DNA of 28,538 bases from Eshraghiella sp964441705 (GTDB lineage Bacteria; Bacillota; Clostridia; Lachnospirales; Lachnospiraceae), in assembly GCA_964441705.1 (NCBI GenBank), contig CAYTWF010000041.1, positions 1 through 28,538 of the forward strand, given 5' to 3'. The position numbers and the translations under genes are program-made. The notes beneath the pieces were generated by a model. That model worked only from the letters and a program-made list of their open reading frames with translations, did no database searches and had not been told where the DNA came from. This document shows, one piece after another, positions 16,932 through 24,396 of this stretch (positions are counted from its first letter, which is position 1; the number at the start of each line of letters is the position of its first letter).

Positions 16932-17537
16932 TTATTGTGCCGAGGTACTGTAGTCAACGCCCCGTTCCTCAAACCATTTGTCAAATTTGTCCATTACAGT
17001 TGAGTATGTATTCTGACACAGGTCCGGAAGAGCTCCGCCCCATGCATGTGTAGCCTTTTCAAAGCCTTTTTTAACAGCATCTACCATCTGCTTCATCTTG
17101 TCGGCGTCTCCGCCTGACAGTGCCTCTGCAAAAGAAAGTATTCTGTCGGAGGTCTGGTTCGCACCCCAGTATCCGTTCTCAGATATATCCTCTGCAGCCT
17201 TCTGGGTAGCTTCGTCATCTGTTATCAAACCGTTATCAGCCATATTTTTCCATGAATTATGATTCCTGGTTGTAGCGTTGCCCTGCTTGAGAAGCATTTT
17301 CTCAATTAACTGGCGAAGCTGCTGGGTCTGTCTGTCGGCAGCCTCCTTAAGCTCTGCAACAATTGAGGAACGGTCACCTGAGGAAACAGCTGATGTCTGA
17401 GCTGATTCAGAGGACGGTTCATATACTGCAGCTTCATTAGCAGCTGCTGTATCAGATGTGTTCTTTGTAGTCTGACGTGCGGCCTCAGAGTACTGAGTGT
17501 CTGTCAGAGGTTGTGAGTTAGTAATTCCATTTACCAT
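16932..17537 (-). CDS. Unassigned soluble protein with a conserved helical C-terminus
   Basis: A 201-residue protein with no signal peptide or membrane segment. The first 60 residues are Ser/Thr/Ala/Gln-rich and look disordered. Residues about 60-90 form a charged helix (ELKEAADRQTQQLRQLIEKM). The C-terminal 90 residues carry the conserved-looking GYWGANQTSDRILSFAEALSGGD and KGFEKATHAWGGALPDLCQNTY, which resemble a domain of uncharacterised bacterial proteins, some near the DUF5610 group. AGGAG precedes the ATG on the minus strand. It is the only minus-strand gene in the first 21 kb and faces ispE across 171 bases. Function unknown. Confidence 0.85.
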   Translation of the reverse strand: MVNGITNSQPLTDTQYSEAARQTTKNTSDTAAANEAAVYEPSSESAQTSAVSSGDRSSIVAELKEAADRQTQQLRQLIEKMLLKQGNATTRNHNSWKNMADNGLITDDEATQKAAEDISENGYWGANQTSDRILSFAEALSGGDADKMKQMVDAVKKGFEKATHAWGGALPDLCQNTYSTVMDKFDKWFEERGVDYSTSAQ

Positions 17538-17570
17538 TATAACATTCTCCTTCCATGGTTGTTATAATAC

Positions 17571-17590
17571 ATATATCGGCAGCGATATAT
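17571..17590. promoter_or_regulatory. Palindrome and possible sigma-28 -10 element upstream of the 16932 gene
   Basis: ATATATCG (17571-17578) and CGATATAT (17583-17590) form a perfect 8-bp inverted repeat around GCAG. On the minus strand it contains GCCGATAT (17573-17580), very close to the sigma-D/sigma-28 -10 consensus, but no clear TAAA is found about 15 bases upstream. No good vegetative promoter is visible for this gene. Confidence 0.35.
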
Positions 17591-17646
17591 AGTCTGATAA
17601 CACCTTGAATTTATTTGTCGAAAATAACTGAATATTAGGAATTGTA

Positions 17647-17675
17647 TTGCATTAAGTACATTGGAGGGGTATACT
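17647..17675 (+). promoter_or_regulatory. Vegetative promoter for ispE
   Basis: TTGCAT (17647-17652), a 17-base spacer and TATACT (17670-17675), leading to a leader of about 27 bases before ATG 17709, which has GGAGG at 17698-17702. Confidence 0.7.
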
Positions 17676-17708
17676 AAAATAAATTGAGCAAAGCCATGGA
17701 GGATTATT

Positions 17709-18581
17709 ATGGAATATATTAACATGCGTGCATATGCCAAGATTAATCTTGGTCTTGACGTACTTGGTACTCTTGATAATGGATACCATGAGGTCAGAAT
17801 GGTTATGCAGAATATAGATATATATGATAAGGTTAATATCAGAAAGAACAGAAGCGGTCAGGTTACAGTGAAGACTAATCTGCCTTTTCTCCCAACAGGA
17901 CCGGATAATCTGGTGTACAAGGCGGCCAGACTTTTGCTGGATGAGTTTGGAATACATACAGGTCTTGACATTGATTTGTACAAGTTTATACCAGTAGCGG
18001 CAGGACTGGCTGGTGGAAGCAGTGATGCGGCAGCAGTACTTCGAGGCGTTAACACAATGCTTGGTCTGGGTCTCTCCATGGAGGAGCTTATGAAGCGTGG
18101 AGCCACAATTGGAGCAGATATTCCATACTGTATTATGGGAGGAACAGCACTTGCAGAGGGAATTGGTGAAAGACTGACAAGACTCAGGGATTGCCCGCCA
18201 TGCTATATTGTAATTGGCAAGCCGGGAATAAGCGTATCAACCAGATATGTATATGAGCATCTGGTTCTGGATGAGAATACGAAGCATCCGGATATAGATG
18301 GTATTATAGATGGAATTAATAATGACGATATCTACAGCATAGCAGACAAGCTGTCTAATGTCCTTGAGACTGTAACCGAGACAGCATATCCTGTTATAGC
18401 AGGTATTAAGAGAGATATGAAAAAGCATGGAGCACTGAATGCCATAATGAGCGGCAGCGGACCTACTGTATTTGGTATATTTGATGACGCTGATAAGGCG
18501 AGACGGTGTAATGAATACCTAAGAGATAACCACATAACACGTAACTCGTATGTTGCTGGATTAATTAACGGAGGGATGTAA
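17709..18581 (+). CDS. ispE: 4-diphosphocytidyl-2-C-methyl-D-erythritol kinase
   Basis: GHMP kinase of the MEP isoprenoid pathway; phosphorylates CDP-ME at the 2-hydroxyl using ATP. The 290-residue chain has the N-terminal AYAKINLGLDVLG with the active-site Lys10, the conserved GYHEVRMVMQNIDIYD, the glycine-rich ATP loop PVAAGLAGGSSDAAAVLRG (about residues 95-113), the catalytic Asp in GADIPYCIMGGTA, and motif 3 MSGSGPTVFGIF. Length is normal. Its last codons overlap the ribosome site of the GntR gene, which starts at the next base, so the two are translationally coupled. Confidence 0.97.
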   Translation: MEYINMRAYAKINLGLDVLGTLDNGYHEVRMVMQNIDIYDKVNIRKNRSGQVTVKTNLPFLPTGPDNLVYKAARLLLDEFGIHTGLDIDLYKFIPVAAGLAGGSSDAAAVLRGVNTMLGLGLSMEELMKRGATIGADIPYCIMGGTALAEGIGERLTRLRDCPPCYIVIGKPGISVSTRYVYEHLVLDENTKHPDIDGIIDGINNDDIYSIADKLSNVLETVTETAYPVIAGIKRDMKKHGALNAIMSGSGPTVFGIFDDADKARRCNEYLRDNHITRNSYVAGLINGGM

Positions 18582-19262
18582 TTGATAGCCGAAGGACATA
18601 TTTTAGACACAGGAGACGGAATATCGTTAAGAGATTCCGTGTACAAGATAATTAAGCAGGCAATTATGACAGGTGAGCTTGCTCCGGATGAGAGGCTGAT
18701 GGAGATACCAATAGCCAACAAGCTGGGAGTAAGCCGTACGCCGGTAAGAGAAGCAGTCAAAAGACTTGAGAAGGAACAGCTGGTAATTATCAATCCACGA
18801 TGCGGAGCGAGAGTAGCGGCGATTACTGACAAGGACGTTACTGACGCACTGGAGGTACGTCTTTCAGTTGAGAACATGGCTGTAAGACTGGCAGTTCACT
18901 GTATTACACCTGAGCAGATTGCAAGATTGAGGAAATATAACGAGAGCATGGCCATGGCAGTCAGGAATAATGATATTTCAGGAATATCGGAAGCCGACTA
19001 CAGCATTCACAGAATAATATGTGAATCCACAGGCAACAACGTATTGATGACCATTATGGGAATTCTTGAAGAGCATGTAATCCGTTTCAGAGTGGAGGAC
19101 ATTCGCAGCACAGTGGACTACGCACAGCTTTTGCAGGAGCATAATGAATTGATTGCTGCCCTGGAGCAGCGGGATGAGGATGGTGCTGCAATTGTGATAA
19201 CCAAGCATATCAGCAACCAGCTTGGACGAATTCGCAGAATTATTCAGCAAAAGGCTGAATAG
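18582..19262 (+). CDS. GntR-family regulator, FadR/FCD subgroup
   Basis: Transcription factor of 226 residues. The N-terminal winged helix (about 15-85) has ERLMEIPIANKLGVSRTPVREAVKRLEKEQLV. The all-helical FCD ligand domain follows with the metal or ligand residues Asp139 and His143 (ADYSIHRIICES), His in EEHVIRFR and His in LQEHNELI. It starts with TTG 18582, right after the ispE stop; GGAGGG at 18570-18575 is six bases upstream, and the first ATG comes only within the DNA-binding domain. FCD regulators usually answer carboxylic acids. The target operon is unknown, and coupling to ispE is a matter of layout, not evidence of control. Confidence 0.93.
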   Translation: MIAEGHILDTGDGISLRDSVYKIIKQAIMTGELAPDERLMEIPIANKLGVSRTPVREAVKRLEKEQLVIINPRCGARVAAITDKDVTDALEVRLSVENMAVRLAVHCITPEQIARLRKYNESMAMAVRNNDISGISEADYSIHRIICESTGNNVLMTIMGILEEHVIRFRVEDIRSTVDYAQLLQEHNELIAALEQRDEDGAAIVITKHISNQLGRIRRIIQQKAE

Positions 19263-19318
19263 AATTAATATACACGTCAATAATCTTTATGTAGTCATAC
19301 AGACACATGGAGGTTATT

Positions 19319-19951
19319 ATGAAAAAATATTTAATTGCAGCTATTATACTTATTCTTGCTATAGCAGGCGTGACATCAGTCATTACATATCAGAAAACAG
19401 ACTCATATAAGCTACAGAAAGAAATAGCAGATAATCTTATTCGTTTTCATGTCAGAGCTAACAGCGATTCCGAGGAGGACCAGTCACTTAAGCTTAAGGT
19501 GAAGGATAAGGTTGTGGAATATATGGAAAAAGAGCTTGCAGGTGTATCAACACTTGACGAAGCGAGGAATATTATATATTATGACATGAGCGACATTAAG
19601 GCAATTGCGCTTGACGAGATTGTAAATGAGGGCTATGAATATGACGTGGATGTGTATTTTGAGCGTTCATATTTTCCTATGAAGACCTATGGTGACATGT
19701 GTTTTCCACCGGGAGAGTATGAGGCATTTAGAATTGACATAGGCGGTGCAGCCGGACGTAACTGGTGGTGTGTGTTATTTCCACCATTGTGTTTTGTTGA
19801 TTCCACGTACGCAGTAGTTCCAGAGGAATCCAAGGCTCAGTTTAAAAGCGTTCTGTCCGATGACGCCTATAATGCAATTATTGATGATGATGACAGCAGC
19901 TATGAATTCAGATTTAAGTATCTGACATTTCTTAACAAGCTGGTGGAATAG
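19319..19951 (+). CDS. spoIIR: Stage II sporulation protein R
   Basis: Secreted signal made in the forespore that triggers the protease SpoIIGA to activate pro-sigma-E in the mother cell. The 210-residue protein has an N-terminal membrane/signal segment (about 3-24), then the family start NLIRFHVRANSDSEEDQSLKLKVKDKV, and the conserved cysteine-containing block YGDMCFPPGEYEAFRIDIGGAAGRNWWCVLFPPLCFVD. The start is ATG 19319, five bases after GGAGG; ATG 19307 overlaps that site. No convincing sigma-F promoter was found in the 56 bases after the GntR stop. Confidence 0.95.
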   Translation: MKKYLIAAIILILAIAGVTSVITYQKTDSYKLQKEIADNLIRFHVRANSDSEEDQSLKLKVKDKVVEYMEKELAGVSTLDEARNIIYYDMSDIKAIALDEIVNEGYEYDVDVYFERSYFPMKTYGDMCFPPGEYEAFRIDIGGAAGRNWWCVLFPPLCFVDSTYAVVPEESKAQFKSVLSDDAYNAIIDDDDSSYEFRFKYLTFLNKLVE

Positions 19952-19970
19952 ATTAGAACAGGGAGCAGCA

Positions 19971-20402
19971 ATGAATAAAAAGGTATGCATCAAAATAACA
20001 GGTCTCCATGGAATGACAGAGACAGACGATACAGAAGCAATAGAGGTTATTAATATAGGCAATTACTACAAGCGTAATGGCAAGCATTATGTCAGGTACG
20101 AGGAGCCTATGGAAAAGAGCACCAAGGTCAATACCAATCTTTTAAAGATTACGCCGGAGGAGATTGAGCTCATTGCCAAGGGCTCCATTGGAACCCACAT
20201 GGTATTTACAAGAGGACAGAAGAACATGCTCTATTATGAAACCCCATTTGGCGGAATGAACATGGGTGTTGATACATATGACCTTAAGGTTAAGGAGCGG
20301 GAGAATCACATAAGCGCAGATATCAAGTATGGTCTTGAGGTTAATCTGGATTATGTGACAGACTGCAAAATACATATAGACATTGAATCAGTGAATGAAT
20401 AG
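19971..20402 (+). CDS. DUF1934 beta-barrel protein (YwiB-like)
   Basis: A 143-residue cytoplasmic protein. It begins with CIKITGLHG and has the alternating beta pattern, GNYYKRNGKHYVRYEE, and ISADIKYGLEVNLDYV that mark DUF1934/YwiB, a calycin-like small barrel of unknown role in Firmicutes. It lies 19 bases after spoIIR with AGGGAG before the ATG, and a strong terminator follows immediately, so it ends this transcript. Confidence 0.88.
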   Translation: MNKKVCIKITGLHGMTETDDTEAIEVINIGNYYKRNGKHYVRYEEPMEKSTKVNTNLLKITPEEIELIAKGSIGTHMVFTRGQKNMLYYETPFGGMNMGVDTYDLKVKERENHISADIKYGLEVNLDYVTDCKIHIDIESVNE

Positions 20403-20450
20403 AATGCTTATGGTGAAGGACAGGAGCCTTTACCATAAGCATTTTACTTA
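20403..20450 (+). terminator. Strong terminator after DUF1934
   Basis: A 17-bp stem with a single wobble (20403-20419 with 20427-20443) and a 7-base loop starts right after the stop codon and runs into TTACTTATATA. AT-rich near-repeats (TTACTTATATATTA) follow up to the next promoter. Confidence 0.85.
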
Positions 20451-20454
20451 TATA

Positions 20455-20483
20455 TTACTTATATATTATATGACTTATATAAT
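20455..20483 (+). promoter_or_regulatory. Promoter for the 20522 gene
   Basis: TATAAT (20478-20483) is perfect; the -35 (TTACTT, 20455-20460, spacer 17) is weak. It falls between the terminator above and the ribosome site AGGAGG at 20505-20511. Confidence 0.5.
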
Positions 20484-20521
20484 GAAAGCTTACACTGTGC
20501 ATATTAGGAGGTGCAAGCACG

Positions 20522-20956
20522 ATGAAAATATTGGGAAAAATATATACATCAGTTATTCTTATTCTTGTAATGATTATGGAAATTGTTTTAATCTGGCACT
20601 ATTACAGGGGAACCTATACCAATACAGTTATTTTCTGGGGACCACTCCTTGCATACGCCGGAGCTGCGTTTGCAATTAAGAAAAATATCGCAAAAAATAT
20701 TGCAGCGGTAGTGCTTATAGCGGCATCCATAATTGGAGCTGTAGCATTCAAGCCTCAGTATACCTGTGATGCAGCGTTTAGCTATGTGAAAGAGACATAT
20801 CCAGATAAGACTTTTACAGAAGAAGTAAATAGTATAGCAATGACAAATGCTCAGTTTTTCAATCAGAATATGTACGTAATGTATACAACCGAAGGAGAGA
20901 TGATAAGGTTTACTGGACCCGACGACATTGCAGTGTGGGGTAAACTGGATAAGTAA
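20522..20956 (+). CDS. Small membrane protein of unknown function
   Basis: A 144-residue protein with three hydrophobic segments (about 6-25, 35-52 and 57-76) and an extracellular or cytoplasmic tail of about 65 residues (TCDAAFSYVKETYPDKTF, NAQFFNQNMYVMYTTEGEM). No catalytic motif is visible. AGGAGG stands 11 bases before the ATG. It is a single-gene unit with its own promoter and a strong terminator. I cannot name a family. Confidence 0.8.
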   Translation: MKILGKIYTSVILILVMIMEIVLIWHYYRGTYTNTVIFWGPLLAYAGAAFAIKKNIAKNIAAVVLIAASIIGAVAFKPQYTCDAAFSYVKETYPDKTFTEEVNSIAMTNAQFFNQNMYVMYTTEGEMIRFTGPDDIAVWGKLDK

Positions 20957-20962
20957 TGTTAT

Positions 20963-21012
20963 AACAAACTTGTTTGTATCAAAGTATACAAACAAGTTTG
21001 TTGACTTTTATG
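20963..21012 (+). terminator. Strong terminator after the 20522 gene
   Basis: A perfect 17-bp stem, 20963-20979 with 20986-21002, with loop CAAAGT, followed by GACTTTTA. It separates this gene from the convergent gene ending at 21081. Confidence 0.85.
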
Positions 21013-21028
21013 AAAAGGGTTCGCGCCA

Positions 21029-21074
21029 GGATAAAATAAGAGCTTCTGTATCAGTTAAATAATACAAAAGCTCT
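21029..21074 (-). terminator. Minus-strand terminator for the 21081 gene
   Basis: On the minus strand AGAGCTTTTGTAT (21074-21062) pairs with ATACAGAAGCTCT (21051-21039), 13 bp with one wobble, followed by TATTTTAT. It lies just past the stop of the minus-strand gene. Confidence 0.8.
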
Positions 21075-21080
21075 TTAACA

Positions 21081-21578
21081 TTACTTTTTCTTAGAATTCT
21101 TGGCTGCAGCGTTCTTAACTGCGGCTTTTTCTTCGGCCATTCTTGCGGCTCTCTTAAGCAGTCCCTGTTTCTTCTTCTTAGGTGGCTCAACCTTGCCTCT
21201 GATGTACTTAATCTCTGTAATATAGATACCGCTTACAGCAACCTTAACTTCAGTCTTGATTGGAAGATTATCGAATATCTTCTCGTCAGCTATAAGCGTC
21301 ATGACCTTAGGTCCAACCTTGGCTTTGACAAGTGGAAGCTTGGCAAATCTCATATATTTGGGAATCTGGTCTGTAACCATCTTAGGCAGACTGGCATCTT
21401 TGACTTTCATGTGCTTCTTATCAATTATCAGCATAGACAGAATCTGCTTAGCTGCTTCAATATCCGCCTTAGATGCTTCCTGCTTCTTCTGCATCCTTCT
21501 TCCGACAATTATAAGTACTATAAAAAGAACAATAATGACCGCCAATACAATAAGTATTATTTTCACTGGTGTTGGCAT
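21081..21578 (-). CDS. Single-pass membrane protein with lysine-rich tail
   Basis: A 165-residue protein anchored by one N-terminal segment (about residues 5-27), then a stop-transfer RRMQKKQ. The soluble part has a coiled helix (EASKADIEAAKQILSMLII) and a small beta-rich core (KVKDASLPKMVTDQIPKYM, EVKVAVSGIYITEIKYI). The last 40 residues are Lys/Ala-rich and probably disordered. Such proteins are frequent in Lachnospiraceae, but their function is unknown to me. CAGGAGG precedes the ATG on the minus strand; the gene has its own promoter and terminator. Confidence 0.85.
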   Translation of the reverse strand: MPTPVKIILIVLAVIIVLFIVLIIVGRRMQKKQEASKADIEAAKQILSMLIIDKKHMKVKDASLPKMVTDQIPKYMRFAKLPLVKAKVGPKVMTLIADEKIFDNLPIKTEVKVAVSGIYITEIKYIRGKVEPPKKKKQGLLKRAARMAEEKAAVKNAAAKNSKKK

Positions 21579-21625
21579 TGTGTATCCTCCTGTTACTGTT
21601 TTTCGTTCTTGTAATATCAGTGTCT

Positions 21626-21653
21626 ATTGTAACATCTTTTCAGTGTTTTGCAA
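21626..21653 (-). promoter_or_regulatory. Promoter for the 21081 gene
   Basis: On the minus strand TTGCAA (21653-21648), a 16-base spacer and TACAAT (21631-21626) preceded by TGT, an extended -10. Confidence 0.65.
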
Positions 21654-21671
21654 ATAATATTAACACAATAA

Positions 21672-21700
21672 TTGAAATTTGTTCGGAATACTGTTATATA
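21672..21700 (+). promoter_or_regulatory. Promoter for the PlsC-type gene
   Basis: TTGAAA (21672-21677), a 17-base spacer and TATATA (21695-21700), with TGT directly before the -10. It diverges from the minus-strand promoter about 20 bases away. Confidence 0.65.
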
Positions 21701-21742
21701 TATTAAAGGGGCAAAAAGCACCCGCAGGAAAGGTAGATATTT

Positions 21743-22480
21743 ATGATAAGACTTGTACTGGTTATTTTATTTTTGATTATATTCTTTATTGTCAGTCTTC
21801 CGTTGTTTTTTATTGAATGGATTATTGGCAAATTTAACAGGAGAGCCAAGGACATAAGTTCTCTGAGAATTGTTCAGTTTGCTTTTAAATGCATTCTTTT
21901 CCTTAGTGGGGTTAAAACAACAGTTATCGGATATGATAAGATTCCAAAGGACGAGCCTGTTTTATATGTAGGCAATCATAAGAGCTATTTTGACGTAGTA
22001 ATTGCGTACTCAATGATGCCAGGGCTTACAGGCTTCGTAGCCAAGAAGGAGATTGAGAAGGTTCCGCTCCTTCGTATCTGGATGAGATATCTGTACTGTC
22101 TGTTCCTTGACCGTGACAATATCAAGGAGGGACTTAAGACTATACTTCAGGGTATTGAGTATATTAAGAAGGACAAGGTATCAATTGTTATATTTCCAGA
22201 GGGAACACGTAACACCTTTGAAGACGGCATGCTTCCATTTAAGGAGGGCAGCCTTAAATTCGCTGAGAAATCAGGCTGCAAGATTGTTCCTATTGTGCAG
22301 AACAACACAGGGGAATGCCTTGAGCTGCATATACCAAGAATAAAAAGAACACATACTGTTATTGAATTTTGTGACCCAATTGACCTTAAGGACTTAGACA
22401 AAGAGGACAGAAAGTTTGCGGGTGCATATGTACAGAGAATTATTGAGGCGAAATATCTGGAGAATAAGAAGCTGGTGTAG
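21743..22480 (+). CDS. plsC: 1-acyl-sn-glycerol-3-phosphate acyltransferase
   Basis: Adds the second acyl chain to lysophosphatidate to give phosphatidate at the membrane. 245 residues; an N-terminal membrane segment (about 3-24) precedes the acyltransferase domain. Block I is NHKSYFD with the catalytic pair His79 and Asp84; block III is VIFPEGTRN near residue 150; block IV is CKIVPIVQNNTG. Normal family length. GGAAAGG precedes the ATG. The metalloprotease-like gene starts 3 bases after the stop, so they are likely cotranscribed, though base composition changes sharply there. Confidence 0.92.
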   Translation: MIRLVLVILFLIIFFIVSLPLFFIEWIIGKFNRRAKDISSLRIVQFAFKCILFLSGVKTTVIGYDKIPKDEPVLYVGNHKSYFDVVIAYSMMPGLTGFVAKKEIEKVPLLRIWMRYLYCLFLDRDNIKEGLKTILQGIEYIKKDKVSIVIFPEGTRNTFEDGMLPFKEGSLKFAEKSGCKIVPIVQNNTGECLELHIPRIKRTHTVIEFCDPIDLKDLDKEDRKFAGAYVQRIIEAKYLENKKLV

Positions 22481-22483
22481 CAA

Positions 22484-24034
22484 ATGAAAAAACGTGTAAT
22501 TATTGGGGCATTGATAATTGCAATTGCTTTTGTGGGAGCTGCTTTGTTCTTTTTTCTTTTTGGTGTGTCGTATAACACATCAGAATTAAAATGTCAGGTG
22601 GGTTCGCAGGTGGCAAAATATGAGACAATAAGCTATAAAAATGTTAGCTGCAGTTGTGGTGAAGGCGAAAAAGGTCTGTGGAATAGGCGCGCCTATATCG
22701 GTAAGCTGCAAAAGCTTCATGACAGAATCTCGAAGTATGCTAAAGTAAATGATACATTCCAAATGTATATTGAGGATAGTCTGACTACACAGGCCACTGA
22801 TGGAATTGCATATATTAATTATGATGATTATACCGCTGGCACGGTTGTATCGCATACGGCCGTGATTATGTCAATGTGTGGCGGAAATGTTAACTATGGT
22901 TTGGCATATGGGATGGCAGAACACATTTACGGTAATAACAGCTGCAGTTCATCATCTGTACAGGAGCTTATCAGTAACCCGGAAGATATGTATTTGCTGT
23001 ATTTTGATATGCCGGAATTCGATGAACTAATTGCCGGAAATGATTATACAATTGACAATCTTAAGGCTGTGGCAGCAGATGTAACACAGTATGCAATCAA
23101 TAATTATGGTGAAGAATATGTATGGAATCTAATTGTGGATTCTAAGACTGGTGCCAACAATTATGAGGACAGGTATGCAGAATTAATTAACAAGTGGAAA
23201 GAAGCTTATAAGATTGAGTATGATTTTGAGAAACGCAATTATACATATACCTTTGATGTAAATTTATTAGATAAGAATAATCCGTATACTATTAATACAA
23301 AGCATCTTATGTTTAAATGCGATTTGAATGGTCTTGCGGGACAATCCGGATATAAGGGCTTTATGGACATGCTTGAGGCTGACTTCCCTGAACTTGACAG
23401 CGAATTGGAAGAACTGATGGGGTATTTCAATGTAAAAGCAGAGCCAATAGAAGTAGATTTAATTAATGATTCAGAGCTTTCAGATTGCAATTATGATGGA
23501 AGCAAGATAAATATACATTATGATTATACAGAATTTGATTTTTGTATTATACACGAGTACACACACTACCTTCAGCAGCTTATAATGGACAGGCTGAATC
23601 AGGATAAGATGAATAACTGGGGTTATGAAGCAATAGCAGAATATATGGCTGTTTATCTGATGAATAATAATCCTTATCAGAATTACTTTAAATTACATGA
23701 TGATTATTATGGTGTGTATTGGAATGATGATACCCAAAAATATGACGTTAATATAGAGTATGAGCAAGTGGCGTATGATTTCTACAATGGAAATAAAGTA
23801 GGGGTAGAGTATATGCCAGTGGATGAACATTCCAAAATTCGTGTTCGACAGAAGGATGACGTAAAGGCAGTAGAAAATTTACAATATAATGAAGCTGGTT
23901 ATCTGTTCAAATATCTGGTTGATACCTATGGAGAGGAAAGATTAACGCAGTATTTTGAAACTGACAGCAGTTTTGAAGATGTATTTGGGGCTGCATTTGA
24001 TGAATTGTACAAGAGTGCATTTAATGTGGGTTAA
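22484..24034 (+). CDS. Predicted membrane-anchored gluzincin-type zinc metalloprotease
   Basis: A 516-residue protein of unknown function with an N-terminal membrane anchor (about 5-27). The rest is predicted outside the cell. Near the C-terminus HEYTH (residues 357-361) is an HEXXH zinc site, and WGYEAIAEYMAVYL supplies a plausible third ligand, Glu382, 20 residues later, as in the gluzincin (peptidase MA) clan. An N-terminal cysteine cluster (Cys in KCQVG and SCSCGEGEKG) may form disulfides. The gene is AT-rich: bases 23221-23280 hold 13 G/C of 60, against 26 of 60 at 18121-18180 in ispE. It has no strong ribosome site and starts 3 bases after plsC. The cleavage activity and substrate are unproven. 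Confidence 0.75.
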   Translation: MKKRVIIGALIIAIAFVGAALFFFLFGVSYNTSELKCQVGSQVAKYETISYKNVSCSCGEGEKGLWNRRAYIGKLQKLHDRISKYAKVNDTFQMYIEDSLTTQATDGIAYINYDDYTAGTVVSHTAVIMSMCGGNVNYGLAYGMAEHIYGNNSCSSSSVQELISNPEDMYLLYFDMPEFDELIAGNDYTIDNLKAVAADVTQYAINNYGEEYVWNLIVDSKTGANNYEDRYAELINKWKEAYKIEYDFEKRNYTYTFDVNLLDKNNPYTINTKHLMFKCDLNGLAGQSGYKGFMDMLEADFPELDSELEELMGYFNVKAEPIEVDLINDSELSDCNYDGSKINIHYDYTEFDFCIIHEYTHYLQQLIMDRLNQDKMNNWGYEAIAEYMAVYLMNNNPYQNYFKLHDDYYGVYWNDDTQKYDVNIEYEQVAYDFYNGNKVGVEYMPVDEHSKIRVRQKDDVKAVENLQYNEAGYLFKYLVDTYGEERLTQYFETDSSFEDVFGAAFDELYKSAFNVG

Positions 24035-24063
24035 CATGTTTGCTAAATAAGAGAGGGAAAATT

Positions 24064-24351
24064 ATGACGTTAAAAAAGAAGGTTAAAGTAACATTGATAG
24101 GAATGCTCTGTTTACTTATCATTTGTTTAATTCCATTCAGAGTATATAAATATAAGGATGGTGGAACCAAAGAATATGTGGCTGTTTTATATAAATACTA
24201 TCACTGGCATTTTTATGATGGTGTTGTATATGACAAGTACAGGGATAATCCTGAATATTCCTCTTATTTAAAAGATGGCTATTGGGATAGGAAAGAAATG
24301 GTTTTTTTCCCATTTAATTATGTAAAAGAAGAACCGGGCTTTTTTGATTAG
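24064..24351 (+). CDS. Small one-TM protein of unknown function
   Basis: A 95-residue protein with a Lys-rich start, one membrane or signal segment (about 8-26), then PFRVYKYKDGGTKEYVAVLY and a Tyr/Trp/Asp-rich tail. The KDGGTxEYxAxLYK pattern is one I recognise from small hypothetical proteins of Lachnospiraceae; no activity is known. The start is ATG 24064, six bases after GAGAGGG, rather than TTG 24040. It follows the metalloprotease-like gene by 29 bases and shares its AT-rich composition, so it may be its companion. Confidence 0.75.
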   Translation: MTLKKKVKVTLIGMLCLLIICLIPFRVYKYKDGGTKEYVAVLYKYYHWHFYDGVVYDKYRDNPEYSSYLKDGYWDRKEMVFFPFNYVKEEPGFFD

Positions 24352-24353
24352 TT

Positions 24354-24384
24354 TTGAAACGTAGCACATAAGTTAATTTATATT
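24354..24384 (+). promoter_or_regulatory. Weak promoter candidate before the ABC gene
   Basis: TTGAAA (24354-24359) with TTTATA after 17 bases (24377-24382) or TATATT after 19 (24379-24384). The -10 is poor in either register, and co-transcription from upstream remains possible. Confidence 0.35.
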
Positions 24385-24396
24385 AAGGGGTCAGCT

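Noticed and set aside
18332..18877. 181-residue minus-strand ORF
   Set aside because: It lies wholly opposite ispE and the GntR gene, both clearly coding, and has a low-complexity Ser/Leu/Ile composition typical of an antisense shadow.
20395..20679. 94-residue plus-strand ORF spanning the DUF1934 terminator
   Set aside because: It runs through a strong terminator and the next promoter and overlaps the better-supported 20522 gene in another frame.
22147..22578. 143-residue minus-strand ORF
   Set aside because: It is opposite plsC and the start of the next gene, with no independent coding evidence.
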